DNA from: Angiostrongylus vasorum
Lineage: Eukaryota > Nematoda > Chromadorea > Rhabditida > Metastrongylidae
Length of the DNA stretch: 64,000 nucleotides
NCBI GenBank assembly: GCA_018806985.1
Contig: JADANN010000026.1
Span: 868,001-932,000 of the forward strand
Direction: 5' to 3'
The notes beneath the pieces were generated by a model. It saw only the letters and a program-made list of their open reading frames with translations, had not been told where the DNA came from and did no database searches. The position numbers and the translations under genes are program-made. This document shows, piece by piece, positions 13,372-23,697 of this stretch. Every line of letters starts with the position of its first letter. The first letter of the stretch is position 1.

Positions 13372-13383
13372 TACTGGTTCAGG
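13372..13383 (+). promoter_or_regulatory. Candidate splice or trans-splice acceptor before the oxygenase ATG
   Basis: CTACTGGTTCAG ends at 13382, one base before the first ATG. In nematodes this spacing is typical of a spliced-leader acceptor. It could instead be a cis acceptor if an unseen 5' exon exists. Confidence 0.35.
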
Positions 13384-16300
13384 ATGATAATTGCTGCAAC
13401 AACACTCGTACTGCCGATTGTTCTTGGGCAAAATTTCGAAAACATTCATGTTGGGTTTCCCGATGCGTGGCATGGCGATAAGTACAAAGAGCTGTTCTGT
13501 CCAAGCACGAATATACCTAAGTTTCTTGGTAACTTGTGCCCCCCATTAACATACACCACTAAAGGTAGATGTAGAATACTGAAATTTCCAGATGGATTTT
13601 TTCTGTGTCAGTTATCTGCTTCTTACGGAGACTTTCCGCGCCACCTGGTAAAAAACTTAATCACATGATTGATGCGATCGGTGCTATAGGATCATTTCAC
13701 ATCAGCAACGGACAAGTGAGGAATTAAATTTTCAAAGATCTAAAGAAATCGGCTCTCGCATTTCCGTTTTGTCTTTAGGTAACGTTTTCCTCTCGCTACT
13801 ACCCATCCAGGCCATATAAAAATATGGGAATTTTATGACCGCAACATAAGCAAGTCCAGTGTGGTATGGTCTGCTTGGTCAGACTACAACTTGACAGCAA
13901 TGTCGAGATGGGAAAAGGTTTTTTTTATTCGAAAGTTTTTAATGGCTCGATTAGTGTTGACGTGAAGTTATCAGGTACCAACAAATCCCGATAGTGCCCG
14001 ATTTCACCCGAATCTCGATTTTTGGAGAGTGGGGAATCGAATTCTTGCCGGCACAGAAGCGCCTTTTTGGATAGGATACGAATTCGATGTCTGTATGCAG
14101 TTATGGCTATGCTTTTCTATCTTTTAATTTTTGAGCAGTTGCGATTTTGAATTTTTTCAAAGATGATGTCTTGTTTTCCAGGTGCCCACATTAACTGATT
14201 TCAAACTTTTCAATTTCATTGAAGAGAACGACATATTTTCTACACCTCATCCCTCAATGATTCCTATTTCTATGGCAATCCATGAACGATCTGATTCAGA
14301 TGGGATCATTTGGGGATCCTTCTCTGCCATGAATTTTGAAGAGCAACGGTTCTATCAGGTTCTACTACTTTTTTCACCAAATCTACTGGACAAAAAAAAC
14401 CTTTTCCATTTTCGAAAATATTTTTTGAGTAACATTTTTTGATACATTATGCCTTCCACTTCGTTTGTAACAAACTTCGAACAAGAATCTCATCTAGCTC
14501 TGTAGTTTCCTTTCCTAGGGCATATTCACGCTTGACCCCCCAAGGAGTTCGACGAGTTATCGGACTATTCGACTACGGTAAATGGGATCCTAATGATTGT
14601 GGTAAAAATGATGAGTATCTGGGTTAGTAATTCAAGCTTTTAAACCAACTGTTTTTACTTTAATCGTTGAATGAAAACAATAGTCAGCCAAACAGCCCAT
14701 TATTATTCGTTCGTTTCAGTATTTCATTAAACTTTTTCCATATAACAATAGCCATTACGCATAAATGCATTTATGTGTCTAAGCCCATTTTTCTATTGTT
14801 CGGCTTAGATATTATAAACGGACAGCAAAATAGTCCCTTTTACTTACTTCATCCAAATTTCACATGATAATTTGCGGTTTTCCCGCCTTCCTGTGTTGTT
14901 TATTGTTAAAAAGTTAGGGATAGTTGAAGTAGGTATAGAACACTAATACTTGGATCGATGTTAGAGCTCACGGTTCTAAGCAGCGTACCTTGATCAGATG
15001 CACAAATACGGTGCTTTTTCCGAAATAATCTCATGAGCAAATTGAGGGAGGTGGGAGTTGGTAATGCCCGAACGAAACACACTTCCTAAGCACTCATCTA
15101 GATCGAAAGGAAGAATATCAGAATATTGACGCTCTGCAAACACATGCAAAACACGTAGAATTCCCAGTTGAATTGTCAGTGCATTACGCCTAAGTAGCTA
15201 TATTGGTACCTCTTCATCATGGCTGAAATGTACTCCTGGGTATCGAACCGTAATGCGCATCAAGTGGGTTCATCTTTTAGCCGAGTGTCCCATACCAGAA
15301 AAGGTTTGACAGTTTCATCCGAAAGCCAAGCTAAGAGATCAGGAATGACCGACTTTCTGGCAGCAAAAAGTAACAAGGTAGCAAATCTTTCAGCTTGAAG
15401 CAGTTGGTGATTTCATGTTGCTGATTATTTGAGAATATCCTAGCAAGACTGCTTCGAAACTCTTTTGAAAAAAAGAAAACAAACAGCTCAATCGACAATA
15501 AATGATGCCTCTTACCTTGCATACCTTTTTACAACGTCGGAAGGGAAGGCATACGGTGAGAAAAGATTGCCTGTGGCTGCATAGGACGTCCGAAAAGAAA
15601 TCAAAACGGCACCCTCACGACAAGCCTTAGCATTGTTTTTTGTTATGAATTTAAAACACCTAAAAAATCTCCTCAAACGCCGGTCTTCACGCTTTCTTGA
15701 AGCATCAAGCGGCATCAAATTCGATTTTATCGCTTCACAAGAAACAAAAAATCAAAAAAAGCTACACATGCCAACTAAATGATGAGACCCTTGCTAATCG
15801 TGGAGAAATGTTTGTGTAGCAAAACATTAAACGCGTAGGCTTTGTCACTCACTAACCTATACCCATCACTACGGCTCATGTAAGATACCTTTAGCTAACT
15901 CAGCCGCTCTTCTTCAAAATCTGCTCAAAAAAAAGACGTATCAACATCCTCTAGTCCAAGCCTGAAAGAGCGAATTAGCAGCATTCTATGTACTTGGTAG
16001 AAACAAACCACAACGAAATGCCATCGAAATGTCCTTACGCAAATGATTCGTTAAATATTTCAAAGTGGGACTAGAAAGTGTAGGTAGAAATGAATACAAG
16101 ATCTGGAGATTAAGTGTGTGCGATCAAAAGGAACGGAAACTGTCTTGCTAGTACTCTACTAACAGCATACTTCTTCTGCGAGGATTTCCAAAATCACGCT
16201 GGGAAAAATGGCACCTAAAGTAATTTTCTCCAAATTCTGAGTTGCAATTGAGACGATAGGTAATTGACTGAAAGCGATGCGGATCCTGAGCCAGAAGGCT

Positions 16301-17466
16301 TCACGTCTAATTTTCTTACGTCTTAATGAAGTTTGTGCAGAGTGATCTCGCCATGAAAGTGGGTGCAGTGGTCTTTGCACTAATCGCTCAGTTTGATTCT
16401 TGTATGTGCTACGATCTGCTCACCAGTTCTCCTGTCGTCTATATTAAGCACTTTTGATGAAACTTAATCACCTCAGTAAACATTTTTCCAACACACATTC
16501 TGCTGAACGACCACATATGAGTAGAATAAGAGATAGTGTAAGTCTGTCTTGGATATAACCTGACCGTCATTCTGAGGGTTTTTAAAGGTTTCGATAGCGT
16601 CGAAATCTGCTGCACCCTATGAGAGTGGTCCTAGCATAGTGGCCCGCCGTGTATATGAACTCTAGCTGGATGATATCGCAAGTGCACCACGAAAAATATA
16701 GCTTTTGCATTAGTCCTAAATCATTCCATTAGAAAAACACAACGACACTAATTTCCAAATCTGCTTATTGTAGCATTGTAATGCTCTAATGATGAACTCC
16801 CTTGATTGAAATAGGAAACATGGGTGGCAAAAATCCTATGAAAAGTTTGTGTTGCTAGAGACACTGCCAGTTTTTTCGAAAAATTGGCAACGAATAAAAG
16901 CCGATTTTTGACGAACTCAATCTAGGATTATTTATAGATCAGAATAAATGTTATAGGAAAATCCGCCATGCGAAGGTGACCAAATCGCACTGGACGGGTA
17001 TCTGACTAAAGAAGTTACACTACACGTGTTCGTCTGGCATTCAGTGAACATGGAAAACGACATAGGGAAGGAGTTACGCTGAAAGAGTTGCAGGGACTGC
17101 CAGAGGAGCATTTGATCCACTAATGCGCTCAAAACTTCCACTTAGTGTCCACTTAGTGCTACAATGTGGAGTTGAGCGAGACAACAACATTTTGCTTTAG
17201 CCACTTCGAAAACTGTTTCTGGAATGTAACCGGTATGAGCAGCATAGAGTACAACTTCCCGAAACATATAAAATAGCCAAGTTCATCAGATTGAACTTTG
17301 AAAGCCAAGTGAAGTAAACCTAAGGAGGATTCAAACGTCCTTTGTGAAGGCATTTATGATAATGCCCTGACCCGTTTGCGACCAGAGCCAAATGGATCAA
17401 TTCGTAATTGAAAATGGTTTTGATCACAGAGTACCACTCACACCTGTAACTGTGTTTGGAGCTAAT

Positions 17467-17500
<34 letters not shown>

Positions 17501-20500
17501 TATATATATATATATCATTTAATGGCTTGTCAGGGATTGGATAACACAGTGGTAATGATCACTGTTATCACGACCAAGGTGCTTGTTCGATCCAGTCCTC
17601 GCTCACCAAGCCTCATATGACCCGGCTTCGGGAAATTGGTAGCAGACTTATCTGGGAAAAAAAATCACCCCCCTGCAACCAATTGGAAATGCTCCAGTCC
17701 GGCTATCTCAGGACTTCAGGGAGAATTGGTCGACCAGCATTCAAAGAACTTCTTAGTGAAAGGAAAATCCTTAAGCAGCAGCCGAAGCCACACGTTAAAG
17801 TTTGATGAGCGTCGTGGATGGTGTATGCGCGGGAACGAATCGAATGTGGGAAGTGATGGAATGTAGATGTCAAAGGCGGGTCGTTTAAAAAAATGGTTGT
17901 TCTCACCGCGATGAGGGGTTGAAATGCATAGCCGGTGGTTCACCGCTTAGGCAAAGTCTAAAAGTTGAGGACTTCACACTTGTGTTCAGCCAAGAACAGA
18001 GCAAGCCTCATTCATGAGTCGCCGTCGTCTTAGAATAAAGCTAATTCTAAGTGAAAAAATCTCCTCTTGATCAACATGGGCCGGCGGCTTGTTGCAGTGG
18101 CGATAATAGACAGTCCTAACATCTTCAGGTAATTTCAAAGAAAAAATCTGGGCACACCGGCTTAATTCGCCGCTTTTTCTTGATAAGCATACATCAGGCT
18201 CTTACTACACTAGTTATTCACAAGAGCTAACGTTCTCACGCACTTCGCCATCTTCATTGCCAGGAAAGGTCAAGAAGACTGCAATGTAGTCGGCGAAATA
18301 CCTCCATACCCCCAAACAGAAGAACAACTAAGAGTAGATTGCAGCCGCACTGGAAACAAAATGGCGTCTTCGCACACTCACCGCTTTCAATGGAATTTAC
18401 ACTGAGTATTCCTCGTGGAGATCGACCACACAGAGACCATATAGATAGGTAGTGTGACTCTCCCACATTAAAATATCGTTCTGAGATATCACATGAGATC
18501 GCGCGATCTCCGTGCTGATCATTCTGGATTCATGCAATTTATCCGAAATGCTTCGAAACCGTTTTATATGGATGCAAAGTAGTCTCCCGTTTCGTCAATG
18601 TATTCGTTCCCTGGCTCTTTACGAGAAGTTAGCTGAACCGTACTCGAACCCAACCAATCATCGCCTTTGCGGTTAAGACATATTATGTAGTTTTGCTTTG
18701 GGCATAGACGGTCATACAGGCAGCTGCGAACTAGTTGGCGTCCGAGGGTATTCAGTGGTATTTCAATCACTGCTAGCGAATTCTTTAGACCAGTGCTTTT
18801 TTAAAGAACGTCTTATAGGTACACTTACTTCAATGGAAATGAACGGTATGACAAACGGGACCTTATCCTCAATAGAATTAGCGGTTCGTGGCACGGCTTT
18901 TCTTCTGAACCTATCCCGATGAACTGCGGTTTCGTAGCCACTGGAAGTGGCTATTTGCTGAACTAAGTTCAGGAATACTTCTTTCTACTGTCTTCCTGTG
19001 CGAAGACTGGGTGTCTGTTCGAGGCAGGTTTCTCCCAAGCGCCCTTTTATGTGTGAAAGGTAAGATTAGAGTTACCAAACCAGTATGTTTTTGCTACTTG
19101 GCTTTTAGTAACATTTACTGATGCAGCCGTTTCCCGATAGGTTGGTTTGAACATCAAGAAATGGAAGCCACTTTTTCTTACTTCTCCCAAGTTAATTCAA
19201 TGTAATCTGATTGTTCGTTCAATGACTCGGAGCGTTTGTCATTCTCCTTCTGGTGGTACAGATCACAAAAACAGCCGTCTACATATTTAAAGAAGACTAG
19301 TAGCCTGAGATCGATTACTGGGGCTTCCACCTTATACATAAGGGCAATAGCAAGGCTTCGTGCCAGTTGCAATATCATTGTCAATCCTCTAATTTGTGGG
19401 AAATACTTTCTGGACCATCTGAAAATTGAACAGCTTAAACAATCCTTTAAAAAGACCGTAAGCTGTTGAATCGAGAAGCCATACACATTTATTGCTGCTT
19501 TGTATAGCACAAAGAACACAGGGATGGCTTTGCATTGTGGAGTCATTCGGCACATTAGTACAGCTAGTTATTAACGTCGAAGAACATAATCTCGTACCTA
19601 CTGTAAAGACGCGGATTACCCAGACGGCTCTAAAACATTTTTGGCGTTTGTGAAAAGGTTTCGGATTGTTTCAGCAACTTGGTAAGTATAAGTATCAAAA
19701 ATCGTGTTGTTCTCTCTGTTGGTCCGTCAGCACAGTTAATGGTGGGTTTAACCCTGAATAAGGATAGCTTGCTGGTTAGCCAGCGTGGTTCTCCGAAGTC
19801 CTTAGGCCGGTCTAGCCGAAGCCTTCCTCATGCCGTTACCACCCCATATAGTCTCCACCCTTGTGGGCCAGAGGGAGATTTTCCAAAACGCGACTAATTT
19901 GAGGGCAGGACATGATATTGGGTAACAGTCTACTCTTAACTGGACTCCAGGAGGAAGACGGCAGACTCTTCTTCAGCTTGGGAGTCCCTGCTCCGAGATG
20001 AAACCGCCGTTGTACATCGCAGCCCAACACCCAAAAACACCTCCCATCTCCCATTACTATACGATGATGCGGCGTACCCTTGGGAGGAATTCACTATTAA
20101 CATTCATTTAAGCTCTTGTATTGGTTTGAATGCATTGGTCCCAAAAAAATGGTGTACCCCACTTGAAAAAACTGTCTTAGTTCAAAGTGAATTAGGATGA
20201 TTCAGCTAGCGTTCACTGGAATATAGTATTCTTTGCAACTATGACGCATCTCCTCATATTCTTCGATGACAGGCTAGCAATCTCTTTGAGCGCATAAAAA
20301 AATTTGTTTTGCGCCTTTTTTATCGTTTATCTAAGCGATCGAGCAAACGAGACTTTGTCAGGGCCAGTAAGATATTTCCTAACGTGTCGCTTATGGTAAA
20401 GATCGCCGTTCTTGCGCTACAACAGTTTAAAGAGTAAATTTCTTTTCAGTTTCCTTGTAGATTGGAACACTAAGAAATTTAAACTTGGAAGAACATTCTA

Positions 20501-21900
20501 AAAGGTTATGCCATAGATCTTTTAAGTTTTCAAGCAATACTGCTACTATTTACTACTGTACTGCAACATTAGTTTAGCTTCTCATCTACAAACTTATTCT
20601 TCTAGAACTTCATTCACTTCAACTATATTGCAGATCAAATATTTTAGGTGACAAGACACTGCTACCCGGATATATTCACTCGATCAGTTCTACGGAAACA
20701 CACGTCATCATTCCCATCACATCGCTGCTTATCAATCCGTGCAAATTTAAAGAACGTCCGCGCTCTTACTCTACAAACTCGACTCAGAAAGGTGGTATGT
20801 GGGGGAATGGATTTCTACGACACGATGCCATTGAGGTGAAATGCTTTTTTATTACACTGTGATCACCTAACTCTTCATGAATAAATACCTACATAACCAC
20901 TAGTGATTTCAGATTCTTAATATTCAACAAGAAAACTCAAGTATTTTCTACAGAGCAACCGTTAGAAGTGTTTCCTTCCATGTTTGTTACCCATCAGTTG
21001 AACGCCTATAACGCACCCGATGGGATTATCACAGCTGATATGGTGCATATTCGTTGTAAAAAAAAGTTAAACCACAATGCATCATACAGAATTGAATTAC
21101 TCAGGTTGTCTATGATTCTCATGATTCCTATACCAAGTATTTATACACTGACTTCCTCACTAAGCAGCTTTATCCAAGCACTGCAAGGATGCTTCGGTTC
21201 AGAATTGATACGAAGAAGCTAAGGGTAATGTATAGCTACATTTTGCAGCAGGTACGCTCAAAAAAGGATTTCTTTAAGTTGTAAATCTGAAGAAAAAAAG
21301 TGACATAGACAATGAGAGCTAAATTAAGGAAACGATTGCTGCAGAATTTCCTCAGATCAACCACAAGATGGAGCAGAAGCCTTATCAGTGGGCGTACATC
21401 GTCGAACACCCCTTCGCTGCCGGTAATGGAATACTTAAAGTTGGTGGTATATAAAATTTGTTATCTCTTCTACAAATCCACTATCGTGAAACTAGAAAGC
21501 TCAGATTAATGTTGACGAACCAGCCGGCACACGTAACCAAGTGTTCAAAACCGAATCTAACTTAGTAGTTCACGAGCCGTGGTTTGTCGCAAAACCAAGC
21601 TCACGCAAGGAAGATGACGGGATTCTGCTAGTCCGAGCACTTGACGTCGACGAAGCAAAAGGTAAAGGTGCTAGGTGTCAAAAGATGTGAAAAAAGGTGC
21701 TTTAACAACGCTATGTCTACCCATGAAGAAATCATTGAACTTTGGAAGAAGTCCTCGTATAACCCATATATGGCAGGCATTTTTCAAAATGTGATAAAAA
21801 ATACGCTTCAGGCTTGCTACTGGTGGTAGATGCAGAATCTATGAAGGAAATAGGCCGAGCTTACGTTCCCATTTTTGGTACCTTTTGGATTTCACAACAG
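13384..21900 (+). CDS. bcmo: Carotenoid cleavage oxygenase (BCMO/RPE65 family), multi-exon, 11 exons found
   Basis: Non-heme iron dioxygenases of this family split carotenoids or retinoids. Exons read: 13384-13715, 13779-13917, 13975-~14092, 14182-14358, 14519-14622, 20648-20835, 20913-21042, 21105-21251, 21329-21439, 21505-21661 and 21812-21900, about 560 codons, the usual family size. Junction phases agree except exon 3 to 4. The start has a hydrophobic leader (MIIAATTLVLPIVLG). Family landmarks in order: FSSRYYPSRPYK, ARFHPNLDFWRVGNRILAG, DSDGIIWGSFSAMNFEEQR, LPGYIHSISSTETHVIIP, VTHQLNAYNAPDGI, WAYIVEHPFAAGN, VHEPWFVAKP and a final FGFHN. The four iron-ligand histidine positions can be placed at TPHPS, YIHS, VTHQ and GFHN. 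Five frame breaks occur, each at a homopolymer: 13650-13655, 13818-13822, 14536-14541, 20801-20805 and 21868-21876. The last exon after 21900 is unresolved. The nearest Caenorhabditis relatives are the bcmo genes; which of the two is not decided. Confidence 0.9.
17469..17515. repeat. (AT)n microsatellite
   Basis: Alternating AT with one GC interruption, next to a SINE head. Confidence 0.95.
17530..17885 (+). mobile_element. tRNA-derived SINE, variant subfamily
   Basis: The head carries an A-box-like TAACACAGTGGTAA and a B-box-like TTGTTCGATCC, then CTCACCAAGCCT and GGTAGCAGACTTATCTGGGA, as in the main SINE. The distal body (GGCTATCTCAGGACTTCAGG, AAGCAGCAGCC) is not in the main subfamily but recurs at 44600-44765. 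It is non-coding; open frames across it are chance. Confidence 0.65.
18190..19735 (-). mobile_element. Penelope-like element, RT plus GIY-YIG remnants, inactive
   Basis: Read on the reverse strand, an RT palm motif A remnant (EIMFFDV, near 19585) comes first. NVYGFS, FRWSRKYFPQIRGLTM and LARSLAIALMYKVEAPVIDL follow, then the motif C site KYVDGCF at 19285-19274, and DKRSESLNEQSDYIELTWEK. Next come a WYRKPSSKNI-like remnant, VPFVIPFIS near 18860, QLVRSCLYDRLCP near 18735 and the GIY-YIG core EYIDETGD at about 18605-18582. This is the RT-then-GIY-YIG order of Penelope-like elements. The catalytic YVDD reads YVDG, and several frames are broken. A terminal region near 18200-18265 has an ATGAAGATGGCG...GAGAACGTTAGCTC stretch like the hammerhead-type cores of the other PLE copies. 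The 5' part is cut off by repeat B. Confidence 0.85.
19738..20060 (-). repeat. Repeat B, reverse copy
   Basis: Reverse complement of the unit at 31600-32278. It shares GATGTACAGCGG-like, CTGGGTGTCGGACTGCGATG-like and CTCCCAAGCT-like blocks and the distal CAGGAT.CCAGGGAACCAC region. It truncates the Penelope-like element on its left. Confidence 0.75.
20061..20640. other. Intron sequence without recognised element
   Basis: Lies between repeat B and oxygenase exon 6. I see no repeat or gene in it. Confidence 0.4.
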
Positions 21901-22049
21901 GTAATCTAATGCCAGCTTATCTACCAAGATTGCATTGTGGCGGCTTACACAGTAATAGAAATATGCTCAGAACAGTTAGCTGTTAGCTCGGTTGACTGCT
22001 CGCTTTGTGTGAATACGCTACGCAGGAATTTTAGTGTAGTGTCACAGAA

Positions 22050-22660
22050 CACAATTTGGAGCTTGTGTAATGACCATTTATTTGTAAAATAATGGCAATG
22101 CAATAGGGACGGTGTGAGGAAGGAACAGAAGGGTGAAGGATACAAATATCAGTATCAAGAAAGAGCGAGAACAGGTAGGGTGCGCTGTGGAGAACTGTGG
22201 AAAGAACTGTGGAATGAACTGTACAGAGCACTGTGGAGTGAACTGGACTATGAGAGCTGATGGAGCACTTTATATTTGTCTTAGAATAGGCGGAGTTTGC
22301 GAGAGGGAACTAGAGTCAACGCTGAGAGAGAGGTTCCAGGATGTTTTTGAAGGCTACACAAAGCTTTTACAGAAAATACGTGTAATAGCTATGCCTGTAC
22401 AAAGATCAGACTGGGTCGGCCGATGCTGCCGAATGCCTGCAGCTGGCAGCGGCTTCTTCTGTCCCCGAAATGTCGGGCGCGGGAGAATAGTTGCTAAAAG
22501 AAGTTGCAGAACTCCTTCTCAGCCGTCTGCCTGGAAGGTGGATAAGATGGTCTCTATGAAACAATTTTGCAGAATGTGCAATAAGACAATCTCTAGCAAA
22601 TATAATTACTGTAATAAACATACGAGCTATTCCGAGAATAGCTGCTATATGCACTAAGGA
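22050..22660 (+). repeat. Repeat F with internal degenerate minisatellite
   Basis: The region contains tandem, imperfect ACTGTGGA-type units (about 22170-22245). A body follows (GAAGGCTACACAAAG, GGGTCGGCCGATGCTG, AACAATTTTGCAGAATGTG) that is repeated at 61960-62505. A 174-codon frame spans it, but the reading frame is not kept in the second copy, so I treat this as repeat DNA. Confidence 0.55.
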
Positions 22661-22794
22661 TTGCCTTTTTTTCCTTTCTTTTGCAAATTTACGCGTATTT
22701 TAGATTCTTCTCAAAGAAAGATATTGGTTTACGCGAGGACGTGTCTGCGAATCATGTGTCCTATTATTCAAGGCCACCTGAGAAAAAGGTCAAT

Positions 22795-23092
22795 TTTAAC
22801 CCATTATTTACTCCTTTTGCCTAGCCTTTTTAACTGCAAGGTATATTGTATACGGGATTGATCTGGGTATATATACATATACACATATGTATAATATCCC
22901 CAGATCAATCACGCTGACTGGTGATTGCTGATGGTGGCACAGATCGATAGAACTAGCTGAGAGACAGGCAAGACGAAGGACCCGTATGGTGTGGATGTGA
23001 ACGCGTTACTCCCTGGAAAGGACAATAGCGCGTTCGTTCCCCACCGCAGACACCTGCGGTCCTGAGTTTTGCAAATATCTCAGCATCATTGA
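22795..23092 (+). repeat. Repeat C, forward copy with inverted left stub
   Basis: The reverse-oriented outer end (TTTACTCCTTTTGCCTA...CAAGGTATATTGTAT) at 22795-22856 is joined to a forward copy. The forward copy carries GATCAATCACGCTGACTGG, GGTGATTGCTGATGG, GACCCGTATGGTGTGG and GAGTTTTGCAAATATCTCAG. A short (AT)n run (22868-22893) sits between them. Confidence 0.75.
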
Positions 23093-23612
23093 AAAAAGGT
23101 CAATATCAATACTTATCAAAAAATACTTGCCTTGGCACTATCGCTGTTTCAGATTCAAAAAGCTACATTGCCTAAAAAAAAATTTGTCTTTTCCTCCACC
23201 ACTGTAGCTGGAATGACGTCATTTGTTAAAACAACAAATTATAAAGTCGGCGCAGCTTCAAGAAATGAAGTTCCTGAAATGATGACAAGCCAATTAAGGA
23301 CATCACTCCCAAAGAAAACTGACAACACAATGAACGGTAGTTGGCATTTGACCTGTCCTCCTCACTTTTTATGTTTGAAGTTTGAAAAACGTTGCAGACT
23401 CTACCACCCTTCCTTCAACGCCGAAGGTTCCACGCTGGTGGCCACTGGCGCACACTACTTCTGCAACCCTTTGGTGGCAACGAGTTCAACAAATACAAAC
23501 TACTCTCTCACCACTGTTTCCAGCAGCGAGGAATGTTGCAGTTAGTTAGAATTAATATGCTTTGGCTGCCGGTGGCAATTCTGTTTTTGTAACTGTTGTG
23601 TTACATCTAGTC

Positions 23613-23697
23613 ATTGCGTTGCAAATTCCCTGGAGGCATGGAGAGCTTGGGGGCAGAGACCGATCCCACGGATATTGAAAGGCGCCTCCGACCACGT
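23613..23697 (-). mobile_element. SINE head fragment
   Basis: In reverse it reads GTGGTCGGAGGC (A-box side), GTGGGATCGGTC (B-box side), then CCCAAGCTCTCCATGCC. It abuts the 3' end of RTE-1 copy 2. Confidence 0.65.

Larger units (their letters stand above)
14623..20647 (+). other. 6-kb intron of the carotenoid oxygenase gene
   Basis: The exon ending CTG-G at 14622 (donor GTTAGT) and the exon starting GT-GAC at 20648 (acceptor TTTTAG) join in phase to give a glycine codon and a continuous DEYLG-DKTLLPGYIHS reading. No coding exon is therefore needed between them. The intron contains an (AT)n tract, a SINE, a Penelope-like element and repeat B. About 14.6-17.4 kb has no recognised element. Confidence 0.8.

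Noticed and set aside
22133..22657. 174-codon cysteine-rich open frame, possible secreted peptide
   Set aside because: It overlaps repeat F, and the frame is not kept in the second copy at 62.1 kb. The cysteine pattern comes from ACTGTGGA tandem units.
23132..23545. 137-codon open frame, possible exon
   Set aside because: No domain, no partner exon and no clear splice signals; lies between repeat C and a SINE/LINE boundary. Left as unsupported rather than disproved.
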